From: Cylindrobasidium torrendii FP15055 ss-10
Taxonomy: Eukaryota > Basidiomycota > Agaricomycetes > Agaricales > Physalacriaceae
Length of the DNA: 64,000 bases
Assembly (NCBI GenBank): GCA_000934385.1
Contig: KN880484.1
Location: 1-64,000, forward strand
Direction: 5' to 3'
The translations under genes were made by a program, and so were the position numbers. Under the pieces are notes generated by a model. It searched no databases, had not been told where the DNA came from, and was given only the letters and a program-made list of their open reading frames with translations. Of the stretch, positions 1-12,000 are shown one piece after another. Positions within the stretch are counted from its first letter, which is position 1; the number at the start of each line of letters is the position of its first letter.

Positions 1-1443
1 ATCGCGGACCATACCGAGGATGGCGCCAACGTAGTCTTGGTCAAATCAGTCGCCTGCCCGGGTGTGGGTGTGGGTACGTACCGCCAAGGATCATCTGCAT
101 AAATAAGCCACAGTTGACGAGACGGGACCGAGCGAATATCTCTTCGTCTTGAGTGGCGATCTCTGCATCGTTCTTAAGCTCCTTGATGGGTTTGAGGTTA
201 AGATAGGCGTCAAGCGCTTCAGGCCACATCAGGTGACAATAGGGTGACTGTAGCGTGACGAAAAACACAAAAATCGCAGATATCGTTCAAAAATCCGTAG
301 ACTTCAGATATCGAAATTCGGAGCCCGAGGGAAAATCAAAATGCACCTCTTGGATTTTCCCTCGGGCTCGCATTTTCAAATTTCGAGACATGCAGATTTT
401 TGAACGATTTCTCTACTAATCGGAAAATGCTCAGCGGCGCCTAATTGGCGCCTATTTGGTAGGCTTGTAACACATGTCACACTACACGTGATGTGGCCTG
501 AAGCGCTTGACGCCTATCTTACCTCGTTCGTTGATGGCAAGGATACGTTCCGCCACGAACTAGGAGTGCAAGTCAGTGGATGCTTGTTCAGAAAGTTTGT
601 AGACAGACGTTATGGTTGCGCGACAGTAAGACCAGAAGTGCACACGCCGAGGGGGGCATATTGAGCAACCGCTTGTCGAGGAAGATGTCGTCCCACATCT
701 TGCCTGATCCATCTTGACGGCGACCTAGCTTGACCTCCTTCTCGTTGCTGCCGTAGAGCATGGATAAGTCAAGATATGAGGATGCATCATTGATAGTCCA
801 GTCTCTGGGGTTGGTGTTGAAGATGCAGTGGATAATGATATCGGCGAGCCCAAAGAAGAGAGACGAAACACCACCAGGGTGCGGATTGAATGTTTCGACG
901 CCGTTAGGGCCTTTTGGCCGGGCCAGGAGAAGGTCAAAAGTGAGGCGAGCATCTGGCAGTGCGGTGGGGTCGAGCGGGGTAATGCCACCGACAGAACGTG
1001 CGTATGGCGCGCCCGCCATGCCGATAGCCGGAGTATACGGCACATAGTGGGAGCCGTCTACAGAGCGGGACGCGTATTTCGGGTTCGGGCCGCCAGCTGC
1101 GTTGGGGGGAACGAGCTCGGGGAAGTTGTGCGATAGAAACGAAGCAGGCGGGTGTGGTAAATCCTTGTACACTAGAGTCTGGTCAGTTATACCAACGAAG
1201 AAGAGTCGCGTAACACGCACGTAGATCAATCACGAAATCTTGAAGAGTGCCAGAGAGCGCCTTCATGCGGTCGGTGCCATCCTCTGCCAAGCGGGCCATC
1301 AACACAAGAAGTTTTTCCAGCACATAGAGGCGGTCGTCAATGTTATCATGGTGAAGGGCGACGTCGATGTAGGCGAGGACATCGGCTGGCTTGATGAGCG
1401 GATCCGCAATCAAGGACTCGAGCTTGTCGAAGGTGAATGGCAT
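1..1443 (-). CDS. Ppo-type fatty-acid dioxygenase (linoleate diol synthase family), 5' part
   Basis: Ppo enzymes are animal-haem-peroxidase-like dioxygenases that oxygenate linoleate into oxylipins controlling fungal development. The start is the ATG at 1443 (protein begins MPFTFDKLES). A first intron near 1180-1225 joins QDFVIDL to LYKDLPHPP. The next long exon carries family blocks GSHYVPYTPAIG, NPHPGGVSSLFFGLADIIIH (with the haem-pocket His), NDASSYLDLSMLYG and LLSRNHN. A 37-nt exon (523-559) encodes FVAERILAINERG, followed by a 306-nt intron (217-522) made of inverted repeats. Next come TQDEEIFARSRLVNCG (from 216), a 45-nt intron and DYVGAILGMVRD at the edge. The rest of the peroxidase domain, and any C-terminal P450 domain that many Ppo proteins have, lie outside. 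I am confident of the family, less so of the splice sites around the inverted-repeat intron. Confidence 0.87.
199..521. repeat. Large inverted repeat filling a ppo intron
   Basis: Positions 199-230 and 490-521 are exact reverse complements (32 bp). The match extends to 199-235/485-521 with one mismatch, and outward by a few bases with a one-base indel (GAGGT versus GAGGTT). Nested inside is a second inverted repeat: 282-295 pairs with 395-408, 311-318 with 379-386, and 321-337 with 353-369. On the ppo sense strand the left arm holds the 5' splice site (GTAAGATAG, from 522) and the right arm holds the inferred 3' splice site (CTGAAG, ending 217). The intron RNA could therefore fold into one long hairpin with both splice sites at its base. 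At 306 nt it is about six times longer than its neighbours. Confidence 0.9.
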
Positions 1444-2972
1444 GATGGTGGTGAAATTGAGAGCAGCCAAGCACAGCCCTTATATATGAGATTGCGGAGA
1501 CGTGATTGGTATCGCGTCTTGATAAACTCCGACAAATTCGTTCTGGCCGCGCATCGTGTCGAGTGTCAGGAGGAGAATACCCCGGAGGTTGCCGATCAAT
1601 GCGATTATGGGTCATATACATCACGTGCCCGTGCCGTTCTCCCTTTGTATTCGCCTTGGCTGCCAGACAGAGTCGCCCACCCATGTAAGAGTAAACGAGA
1701 AAACTGATATTGCTGCGTAAACAAGTTAGACAGCGATACTTGTCTCCGAATAATCACGACGTAGAACCCAGAAGAAAGTTGTTAGCTGGCGCCATCAGAC
1801 ACGAACGTCTGAATCCGGGGAACTCAGAGCTCGGTCGCCGGTCTTGATTGCCAGCTTACCATTCCAGGGAATGAAAGAAACGCTCTGGTTGGCTACGAAA
1901 TAGCGTAGCGCCTCAAATTCAAGCTTTGCTTGAGCCTAAATAACCGCGGGTTCAGCGCATACAACTCAAACTTCGGCTGCAGGGTTTCCTGTCATCATTC
2001 CAGGGGACCAATTGACGCACTCTCACTCACAAGAGCTGGAAACGAGAATCATTTTGTCCCCGCCAAGCTGCTTCAATGTATCCCTCAAATGGGCAAACTC
2101 AGTCACGCTTGTGTACGTAGGTACATCTTCTCAAATACACAGCTCTACATCTGGCTCAAAGCTCCCAAACTCGAACCCTTTGTCGAAAGGAAGCGGCACC
2201 GCCGACCGCCCAACACGGACGGAAGCTGCTGTACCGGTGCAGCCCCCGGTATATATTTCCAAAGTAACAATTGCAATCTCATTTCCCCAAATTTGTACCT
2301 ATAGCTTGACCCAGACTCCGACAATAGCGCCCCGCGCGCACACACCGAACGTGCTGGGTTATGTTGTCTATCACGCAGTCTTCTAGCGCAATAGTACAAC
2401 GGAGGCGATTCTTATGTGTGGTGCACTGGTGTTCCAAGAATGCAAGGCGGTCCGCGGGGCAGTGAATTGTCAGAGTTCATGGATGCAGGCAGGATCATTC
2501 TTCAGAATGTGAGCTCATGCGAACCCTTGCTACCCTTCAAATCGGAACCCTCTTCCCACAGAGTACTCATCGCATTGAGGCAGCACCTTTCGTCTTGCTT
2601 TCCAATCCAGTTCCTCGATGTATGGCACAATCTTCGCATTGTGGCCTGCCTGATGTGTGCAGCTCTCATTGCCTTGTTTACGAGGTCTCCCTTTGCGTCG
2701 TCACAGCCAATTCCGAGACTCTTGTAGAACTCCACAACAGCAGTGATCAAAAGAAAGTATTGATTGCATCCCGAACGCTGAGCCAGTCAACCAGCCATTC
2801 TCCAATTCCGCGAACCATTTTCGCTGCCTCTGACCCAGCCAAAAGTCGAAATACATGTAAGCAAATGAATACAAGATACCAACAGGCGATGGGCGTTAAA
2901 AAGAGCTAACGTAGTAGGAACCGGTCCTCCCCATCGCCAGAGGTAATTTAAAAATCACTATCCTCTGGGAAA
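1444..2972. other. Intergenic, no supported gene
   Basis: Upstream of ppo and downstream of the pectate lyase. It contains only short open frames without recognisable domains. The least bad is a minus-strand frame at 2502-2750 (about 82 codons, not starting at a convincing ATG), which I could not link to any family or extend across plausible introns. Confidence 0.5.
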
Positions 2973-4132
2973 TTAGAAGTCAAGAGTCTGGCCAGCTGAG
3001 GCTTGCACGCCCGCGGCGACTGTGGAAGTCTCTGCGAGGGTGTATTCGTAGCCGAGGTCTGACGCGGAAATGGTTCCCGCGCCTGCGGTATTCTCAGCAC
3101 CACCGAAGTCTAGAGAAAAATTAGTACCCATCGTCAAACCACAAAGACAGATTAGGCGTACCATTGCCGTTGGCGACAGCCAAGCCGCCATCGGTAGAGT
3201 ACAGAGGCTTCTTTGCATCGACCCAGACATTGTTCTCAACGAGAACTTGACCCTCATCGCGAATGTTGATGCCGTCGCTCACACTGGTGTAGTAGTTGTT
3301 GAAGATATGGCCTTGTCCAAAACGGAACGAAGGTCCACGGGAGTTTAGCGAATCGAACCAGTTACCGAAGTAGCTGACTCTGATAGCAGTGTCCTCGTCT
3401 CCATTGTTGTCGGAGTGGCCGACAAGGGAGCCCTTGAAGTGATCATGAAGGTGGTTGTTCGAGAGTGTGATTCCAGTGCAGCCATGGGTGATGTCAAGAA
3501 GGCCATCGTAGCTGAGAAAGTAATGAGCAAAGCCCAAAAGGAGAGGGCAGATGTGCAACATACAAGTCCTTTCCGTGGTCCTTGTCGGAGGAGAGATCCA
3601 TATGGTCAACCCAAACCTGATTCGATGCCTGCACGGCGACATTGTCGCCAGGCGCAACAACCTTCGAAATCTTGATGTTGCGGATAATGACATTCTTCTC
3701 GTTGATGACGCGGAGACCAACACCAACAAGCGCTGTAGAGCATCCAACAATGAGACTATGGATCCATAATCGAACAGAACTTACAGGCAGAGGACGTGCC
3801 AAGGAGGGACGTGTTCGAACCAACCTTGATGACTTCGTTACCAGTGATTTCACCGTCGATGATAACGATTTTGGCGTCGCTTCCCGAGACGGCGGCAGTG
3901 AGCTCCGCTAGGGTGGTGACAGTCGTAGTAGAGCCGCCAGCACCACCAGTGGTGCCGCCGTTCAGAGTACAGAACCCAACAGAGCAAGCCTCTGCGGCAT
4001 CAGCGCGCTTGCGCAAAGAAGGTGCAGCCTGGAAGGAGGATGTTCAGCAGTAAACTGACCTCGCGAGGGAAACAGACTCACAATGGCGCACTGTGCGAAG
4101 AGGAGGGCAATGGCAGAGTAGATGAACTTCAT
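2973..4132 (-). CDS. Secreted pectate lyase, polysaccharide lyase family 1
   Basis: Cleaves polygalacturonate by beta-elimination outside the cell. The ATG at 4132 begins a signal peptide (MKFIYSAIALLFAQCAI), interrupted by an intron near 4030-4080. The mature part starts near the KR of LRKRADAAEACSVG, a possible Kex2 site. Strands of the parallel beta-helix follow: TTTVTTLAELTAAVSG, IDGEITGNEVIKVGSNTSL, GVGLRVINEKNVIIRNIKIS. Then come the PL1 hallmarks VWVDHMDLSSDKDHGKDLYDG (read across an intron), a calcium-site region, and NWFDSLNSRGPSFRFGQGH with the catalytic Arg in RGPSFR. The C-terminus (ASDLGYEYTLAETSTV) is usual for fungal PL1 enzymes, and at about 300 residues it is complete. Introns fall near 3112-3163, 3500-3565 and 3735-3785. 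A TATAAAAG element lies about 130 bp upstream. Confidence 0.93.
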
Positions 4133-5009
4133 GATGTGCAGAGTGTGCGATAGACAACGACTGGCGTGTAAAAGAGGGTCTGAGCAGCGAGAGTGGAATT
4201 GAAAGAAATGAAAGGGAACGCGAAACCTGTGATGATGGATTTCCACAGGGTGTCGTCTTGCTTTTATACTGGCCCTCGGAGAAATTGCATACAGGGACTT
4301 GCGTTCCATCGGTTTTCGAGAACAGTCAGTGAGGTCAAAGACCTAGGGGTCCAGAGCCGCAAGTTCACGGTCGACACAGTACGAGGCCAGTACTTATTTA
4401 CTGGGCACGTATGACAGCCCATTAGTAAGAATGCTGATACACCACTGTTAGACGCGACGGTGTTCAGTGTCAGTCAAGCCTTAGCTCTTGCTCAGTTTCT
4501 CGCCAACAGTCCACGAAATGTCAATAGTTCGCCACAGGTTCCAGTGGGTTCGCCAAGACGTCGAAGGGGTTGCGATAATTGATTCCTCGTGAGCAGCTGG
4601 CACATGGCGACATTTAGAGCTCGTCGCGAAGGCAACATCACGTTGTGTACCTTCTCTGTCCCTGGAAGTAGGGCATACACTTGACGACGGCAGCACGTTG
4701 CCTGGGCTGGGCAGTCATCGACGTGGACAACCTTGCCAGCAGAGACAATATCCAGTACAAGTATACCCAGCATTTCGCCGCGAGAAAGCGCCAGCTGGCA
4801 GTAGGAAGCGGAAATCAGCTTGGCATCACTGCCATCTGACTGCCGCTGTAGTGGTGGAAACGGTGGTCGGTGTACACGAGTGTGCACGGTCCTCGTAGGT
4901 CCGTTGATGCTCGGTTGATGCCAGCAAGTAGTACACGTTCTTCTATTGACGATGATAAGGCTCTCTGTTCGTATGTTTGTTTATACATTGGGCCAATATT
5001 TTCATCGTC
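4133..5009. other. Intergenic between quinone oxidoreductase and pectate lyase
   Basis: Apart from the TATA-like box near 4261, nothing recognisable. A minus-strand open frame at 4492-4887 has no family resemblance and no partner exons. Confidence 0.5.
4261..4268 (-). promoter_or_regulatory. TATA-like box upstream of the pectate lyase
   Basis: Reads TATAAAAG on the minus strand, about 130 bp before the pectate lyase ATG. The spacing would fit a leader of roughly 100 nt. Assigned by motif and position only. Confidence 0.4.
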
Positions 5010-6397
5010 TTACACAACTTCTACAATCAACTTGCCACTGAAGTAGAGTTAGTTCTGGGTGCTCTTTCGTACTTGACCAAGGCTCACATGTTTGTGTTCG
5101 CTTCCATGACTCGGTGAGCTTCTTGTATGTCCTTCCAGTCGAAGACCTGGTGCACGTATGTCTTGATTTCGCCATTGCCATCTTGCCCGCTGACCCGTCC
5201 CAGATAGTCACGCTTCGCACATTTGATGAGTTCAGCTTGATACTCTTTGCTGCGTGCACGCAACATCGAGCCCGTTATCGTCAAGCGCTTGCCGAGGATA
5301 GGGCCTATATCGAATTGAGGAACGATTCTTCCTGCGGAGTGGGCGTGAGAGTCAACCACAGCACAGACGTTCAGAGTATGCGCAACTAACCACTCAAGAA
5401 AGCAAATATGACCATTCTCCCATCAACAGCCAAAGACTGGATGTTCTTCTCCCAATGCGTTGTCCCAACGAAGTCGATGACTATATCCACGCCCTTGCCT
5501 TCAGTGATAGTGGCAACCTCGGCGGCGAAGTCCTGCTCCTTGTAATTGACACCATGAGTTGCGCCATTAGTGATGGACTTGAGCCAGTCGAGTTTAGACG
5601 TAGAGGATGCTGTTGCAATCACGTTCTTGCTGCAGGTGATTATCAGTCATGAAGTTTAGACGGTGAATGAAGGACAGTGAACGTACGCGCCAGATGCGCG
5701 CGCCATCTGGATCGCGGCAATGCCAACCCCAGATGCGGCAGCGTGGACAAGGACATTGTCTCCAGGTTGAATACGCCCATAGTAATGGATGCCTTGGTAA
5801 GCTAGTCGTATGATTAGACCTGGATGTCGTTGAAGTCGGTGTGTGCTCACCCGTCAGGAAAACTTCCAGAAGACTCGCTGCATCGACGTACGATAGCGAG
5901 CTCGGCTTGCGTAAGAGGTGAGATTCAACTGCGACGATGTATTCCGCATATGCGCCCTGGCCAACGATCGTGAGTACCATTCCGAAGTTCAGAGGATCAA
6001 CTACATACTCCAGAGGCTATACCAAAGACTTCATCGCCGACTTTCCAGTCAGAAGACACATCTTCGCCTAGAGACGCGATCGTGCCAGAGAATTCGACGC
6101 CCAGGATCGTTGGAGCGCCTGGAGGGAGTGGGTATACACCCTAAAGACAGTCAGCCACAGACATAGACTGGAGTGGTGAGGTGGCGCGAACATTACGTTG
6201 CAGGATATCCATTCGGTTCAGGCCGAACGCTTTGACCTAGGAAAGTGCATGAGATTTCGCAACTATGATACTACATTGTTTGCAAGCTTCAGTACCTTGA
6301 CAAGTATTTCATGGAGGCCTGCAACAGGTGTTGGGGCTTCTCCTATATAGAGGTTCTCGATAGGTCCTTTGCCATCTTTGACGAGTACAGCACGCAT
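5010..6397 (-). CDS. Zinc-independent quinone oxidoreductase (medium-chain dehydrogenase/reductase, TP53I3/QOR-like)
   Basis: NAD(P)H-dependent reduction of quinones or enals, probably cytosolic. The ATG at 6397 gives MRAVLVKDGKGPIENLYIGE, the usual start of QOR-type enzymes, then KAFGLNRMDILQRN across an intron and the GroES-like core PPGAPTILGVEFSGTIASLG. The Rossmann fold shows GDNVLVHAAASGVGIAAIQM, the AxxGxG nucleotide motif of this family, followed by TEGKGVDIVIDFVGTTHWEKN and IGPILGKRLTITGSMLRARS. The protein ends KLIVEVV. No structural or catalytic zinc cysteines are visible, as expected for QOR enzymes. There are about seven short introns. It shares a 664-bp divergent region with the Hpc2-like gene. 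The true substrate cannot be read from sequence. Confidence 0.92.
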
Positions 6398-7061
6398 GAC
6401 GGTGGGATGAGAGAAAGTGCTGCTTTATAATCGTCCGAGGCGGACTGGTCTGGTGGGAATCGATGGTGCTTGAAGCACGTTATCCTCGTAGCTTAGCAAT
6501 CAATATTGCTGGGCCTGACAGCGTTCGAGCCGTGTCTTTGGGCGATGGATAGTCAAGTAGCTTCTGTTGTGACAAGGACATTGAGCGGCGGTCTCGTCGA
6601 GCAATAATTTTTATATTCTGAAATGCGAAAATGAAGTGTGTGCACAGTTCCCGTGCCCATCAGCAATTTTCTCGCGATTTTTCAGCTTTTGTGGTTGGCA
6701 TAGAGGGTGGTAAGAAGTCAAGCCGACGTTTTGTCGGCAATTGCGTCATCGATCAAAGTTCTGGTCGGGATCCCGACAGCACATCGAAACACAGATTGCA
6801 GCTGAGTTTAGGGAATCTGGGGCGCCTTTTCCTTCATGGACTGGGCCTTCAATGATAAAGAATTTCCGTCAGCTTCCCAAAATGCGCCATTCCCGACGTT
6901 GATGGCGCTCCGCTGGGTCTGGGCGCGCCACATTCCAAATTTCCACTTTTCGATCGAGAGGAACCTTAGGCACAGCCACACCAAATGGACCTTCCACGTC
7001 TGGTTGGACCCGGATTGGAGGGGCTGACGAATCTGAATTTCGGATTTTTCTCTTTGCCACC
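6398..7061. promoter_or_regulatory. Divergent intergenic region between quinone oxidoreductase and Hpc2-like genes
   Basis: Holds the promoters of both flanking genes. A TATAAAG on the minus strand at 6423-6429 is only 26 bp from the oxidoreductase ATG, so it would require a very short leader. No other element is recognisable. Confidence 0.4.
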
Positions 7062-8753
7062 ATGGACGCCGACGTGGAAATGTCTGCGGCCACTCCTGCT
7101 ACTATTACGCCTCCTGCTGAATCCGCTCCACCGCCGGCCGAAGCGCCTCCTGCGCCTCCTGCCCCAGCGCCGTCTGCACCTGCGCCTGCCACAAAGCCGA
7201 AGAGCACGCATAAGCAACGATCGCCGTCACCACCGCCTCCCCGCCCACCGCCTCCGCTCCGCACAATTCGTCTCGAAATCAAACTTGGTGGTGCGGACAA
7301 TTACGAGGTTGACATAAATGCCCTTGCGCTTGAGACTGGCCAGAAGGAAGAGTGGATGCCTGATGTGCGGCCCGAACAGGACACCAGCGAAAGCGAATCA
7401 GATGACGACGAGCCCGAGAGCCCTGACGGAATGACTGCTATTGGCAAACGCAAAAAGGTGTGTATTTCGTTGCATCGTAGACGACATGAACCAACGAGTG
7501 TTGCAGAGGAAAAATATGCAACAAGAATACTATGATATCAATGACCCCTTCATTGACGACTCCGAACTCGCCATTGACGACCGCAAATTTATTGCCGAAA
7601 CAAAGCAGAAAGGTTTCTACGTATCTTCTGGTCAAGTTGCACTGGTGAAAGAGAAGGAGAAACCAGTTTCGGCAAAGCCCCGCATCAAGTTGAGCTCAAA
7701 TCCTATCGCCGTCACCACCGCGCCCCCACGCGGCACACGCGATACACCTATTGCCGTCGACGCTGTTGAGGATGATGACCCGGAGCAATCTATATCTGTT
7801 GGCAGCAAACGAAAACGCTATGTGACTGTGGTGGAACCTGACGGCAAGAGGCGCAAGATCATGGAAATTGTGAATCCATTTCTTGATTACCATATCGATC
7901 CTTCACTCACATTCACCAAAGGCGTCCGCCCATCCTGCTGTCCGCGCGGCTTTGGAGGAGCTCCAAGCTGCCATAGCGCGCGAAGACTGGACTACAAAGG
8001 GCAAATTCCCACCTACCATCAAGCCAATCCTTGCGAAAGCAGCTCTTCTTGCAATCGAGCACGATGAATACGACGATGACTTCTTCAATCTCATGCCTAC
8101 CCTCTTCCCATACAACAAATTCACCATGACCAAGCTCATCAAGCGCACCATCTTCGCTGACCACACCAAACTGCTCCAACAACGCCAGGACAAGTTGCTC
8201 CTCGACCTGGCACAACATGCGAAGGAGGGCTTCAAGAAGGCTGAAGAGTACTGGGAGCACACTGTCGTCCTGTGGGACAGGCGGCGGCTTGCAAAGAAGG
8301 AGGCAGGCGGTGCAGGCGTCGAGGGCGCAGCATCAGATACACCTATGCCTTCAACACGTCCACCCACACCACAAGGTGGCGATGACAAGGATGCCGATGC
8401 GGCAGCGGTGGAAAAGGACGCTGAGCCCCCGCAGAAGAAGTATCGGCTCACGGACCAGCTGAAGGGCATCATATGGGAGTTGGTTATCCTAAGCAATGAA
8501 TGCTGTCGGCTTGAAAACGAGAAGAAGTGAGATCCCATCTCTACCGTGTTCCCAGTTGCTGACCTTAATACTCAGCGGTCTCGAAGGCTCCGTTGTGACG
8601 CTTTCAGAGCAAGGCCAACGCAAGGGACTCTATCAAAGGATTGTTGCAGCGTTCCCCGAGGGCTGGATGAACAGCAGTATCGTCAGTCGCGAAGTATCAG
8701 CAATTAAGAAAAGGATAGAGCGGGACGAGGAACTGCGAATCAATGCTCAATGA
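7062..8753 (+). CDS. HPC2: HIR histone-chaperone subunit, Hpc2/ubinuclein family
   Basis: The HIR complex deposits H3-H4 independently of replication; Hpc2/ubinuclein binds the Hira/Hir1 subunit and H3. The start at 7062 sits in a good context (caccATGG). Residues about 1-75 are proline/alanine-rich. LRTIRLEIKLGGADNYEVDI follows, then the HUN (Hpc2-related) domain with EYYDINDPFIDDSELAIDD. After a nuclear-type basic stretch (KRKRYVTV...DGKRRKI), the ubinuclein middle domain starts at HPAVRAALEELQAAI and includes FFNLMPTLFPYNKFTMTKLI and LKGIIWELVILSNECCRLEN. Exons: 7062-7457, 7507-7869, 7922-8526, 8576-8753, giving 513 residues with all phases consistent. It is convergent with the HECT ligase, about 300 bp away. 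Confidence 0.92.
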
Positions 8754-9052
8754 GTCCATTTTATCTCTGTCGTGCTCGCTATCCTGTTGTTGTTCCCCAC
8801 ATTACTACCTTGCTGTCATCTAACCCAATACATTACTACTATGGTCGCAGACACTCGTCGTCTTCGCCTTATTAACCTGTTTATTATGGATATTTAAATG
8901 TACTTTCCCGTGACTTTCTTCTGTGGGAATAGACAAAGGTCGAGCAAGACGTGAGCAAGACGAAGCACTGCATATGAACGTCGCTGTGCTAAGGATCGAT
9001 GAAGATATTAAATACAACAATTTGGCTCTATACAGTGTATAAGTGCGACTGC

Positions 9053-12000
9053 TTAGGACAGGTCAAATCCTGCGCCAGCCATGATGGCCTTCAACAGCTT
9101 GTCTTTCATAATCCGCGGATTCTTGTACATTGGCAACTACAGGACGGTCAATTTGCTACTGTTTTCGGCGTATAGAAGACACACCTTCAATAAGTTTACA
9201 CACGTTGAACTCGTTGGTAAACGCATCTCATCCTGGCCCGCATCACGTATACAGAAGTGCGGCACAAGCTCCCTGAACCCGAGAAGTGGTGGCCGACTGC
9301 AACTCGTTGCGAACCTCAGCAGTGCACGTCTCTCCGCCTGGTCAAAGGTTTCAACGACGCTCCAGAAGAGTTTGATATATGGAGAGTCGTCATCATAGAG
9401 GCCTCCGTAATTTGTGTTTGCGCGCAAGTCGCCGAAGTCAACCAACGAATCGACGCCGCCAATGAGAATTTGGACTTCCTGCTGGTTGAACATCCTGAAA
9501 ATACATGAGAAACCCAACGCGTGGAATGAACAGTAACATACTTAAGCCACCTCGGCTGCACAATCTCCTTCATGCCCTCGAAGAATGCGTCACTTTGTAG
9601 CTTGATCTGCTTCGCCAATTTGTAATGCGCCATCAACAATATATACTGCAACCTGTTTTCCCGGCTGACAGCGACTGAGCTTCCGTTTGGTACGAGATCT
9701 ACATTTCTCGTCACTCCGAACTCGTCTTGTGAAACGGTAAACGTCAAGGACAGGGCATCGAAGTCGCCGTCAAAATGCTTAAGGAACATCAAATTCCTCC
9801 ATAGCTCCTCGTCCAGGCTTGCCAGATCATCCAAGAGGCTTTGTCGACCAAGTAATTTGGACAGGAAGAAGGGCGCAAAGGCAACATCGACCAATATCCC
9901 GTCGTACATTGCCTTGCCCAGAATACGCCCTATAAAGCGATACCAACTCAGGCTATGAGCTGTTCCAATCAACATCCCGGATTGTTGTCTGATAAATTGG
10001 GCTTACATTCCTTGGCATACGTGCTCGGAGAAGGATATAGCTCTTGTTGCTTGTTCGTCAACCACAACCCGCGGTCCGTGTCAAACACCTCTTTGCATAG
10101 GCAAGTGAAGAATTCCTTGAAAACGCCTCCACCGTCGATGCCCGCTTCGACCTGTCCCCACTGGTCCTCAAACTCAATCTGAAAGTTCGTCTTCAGATCA
10201 ATTGTCTCCAGGCGGTCGAAGCCATCCTGGGCGATGTGCTCTCTTCGAATGCGGATAAGACTGCGATCTCGAGGGAACATCAACGGGTGATTGTAGCCAG
10301 CGCGCTGTCGGTCCGACATGACGAAGGCGCGAAACATGGAAACGCGGACATCGAAAGGGATGGCAAAAGGAATATTGTTGAGGATGCCAAGGCGAGGCGA
10401 AAGTTCAACAAGTTGCTTGCGGGACCGTCCAGCCTTGAGGTCTTCGCCCAGGTCGACATTTTCCTCTTCGTACCTACGATTTACGTTAGTCTCTCCGCGG
10501 GAATTGAGATTTTTGGACGCACTTGGCTGCTTCGACAAAACCTTGCACATCTCCGGCGTCGGTTAGGATATGCCAGTGATCCGGGCGAACGAACGGACGG
10601 CGAGAGCTGTAGAGTGTCAACAATGGCACATAATAACACAATGTACTTACTCTCGCTCATGAATTGCCACTAAACATCTCGTCACTACGTCCCGCGCTGA
10701 ATCCCATGATACGCGGAGTCCGACAGAAACTGGTCCCAGAGCTCCTTCGCGGTCCCTCCAGTATAGCGCAAATGAAATGTTGAGCAATTGCCTGGTCCAA
10801 GACGTGAGCTCGTCTAAGCTCAATGGATTCGCTGTCCTCGTCTTCGCAGCATCTCCCGTCCCGAAGAACTCGTCGTCTCCCATCGTCAAAAGCATTTGCG
10901 CATAGGCGTCCGCCAGGAGTAGGATAGCAGGCCAACCATCCGCATTGGAAGGGGAAAGAACCGTGCTCGAGTCCTTGCCCAAGTTGCTACCGCGAATGTA
11001 GCCTCGATACAACTCGCGCATCCATCCCTGAGTGACGACCGAAAGCACGTTGGTGCGCTGTGATGGCCACACTGTTGCTACTGCGAGCAGGAAGCGGACA
11101 AACTCAAGCGAATTCTTTGCATAAGTCGCGAGTTTGCTGAGATGGACAGGCGTCGGCAATGACTGGAGGCGCTTGGACGTCCGAGGATCGATATCTGGCA
11201 GGCGCACAGGTTGCGTGAATTCAGCAACAACACGCACAGTGATGTCCTCATCGTCTGAGTCTTGGCCCCATGTCTGCTGTTGAGGGACCTTGTCCTGTGA
11301 TGTGGGTTCGAATGCGCCGACAGGAAGCGAGTTGAGCACGGAGGTGAGCAGCGTCAGATACGCTGGCAAAGCCGTCTTGAGTGCAGGATAGAATGGCGGG
11401 GCGAACGTAAGCAGATTGGAGAGAAGATTGATGCTGCTTTCTATTGGCGGTAATGTGAAAGGTTCGAGGAGATCCATACGCGCGAGGGGAAGTTTCGAGG
11501 TGAATTCGGTAAGTGCCTTGAGTGGTAATCGGTTAGGGAGGACGTCAATGACGAGTATGTTAGAGAACAGGCTGGATAGAGAAGCTCTGTACTCAGGGGA
11601 AGAGGTTGGGAAGGTACGAAATGGTGTGGTGATCAGAGGGATGAGAGGAGGGTACACAGGCGCCATCTTCGGTGTAGCTAACAAGCTCTTGGCGAGATGG
11701 GTATAGTAATTGCGTGCAAGCAGGTATCGCAGGACATGAGGGCCTGACATGGGGTGCTGAACAAGCCGATCCAGTACTTGAAGGTAAAGTAGTGCATTTG
11801 GCTTACTACACCTGTGATTTAGCACGAGCTATGATTCAGATGGATGTCAACTCACTCACTTATTTGCTGCGGAAATCAACAGGCGCGCGCTCAGTTGTCT
11901 AGCGAGAACCAACCAGCTATCCGTCATCGAGCTCGACCAGTCTTGTTGTAGCATGGTACTGCACCAACGCCCAAGCGCGTCTTCGTCGTATCCGAGAAGG

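Noticed and set aside
2502..2750. 82-codon minus-strand frame (ending KGSHELTF)
   Set aside because: Coding-like in composition but could not be extended across splice sites or linked to a family; kept only as a remark under the intergenic entry.
4492..4887. 131-codon minus-strand open frame between pectate lyase and oxidoreductase
   Set aside because: No recognisable motif, no plausible introns or promoter context.
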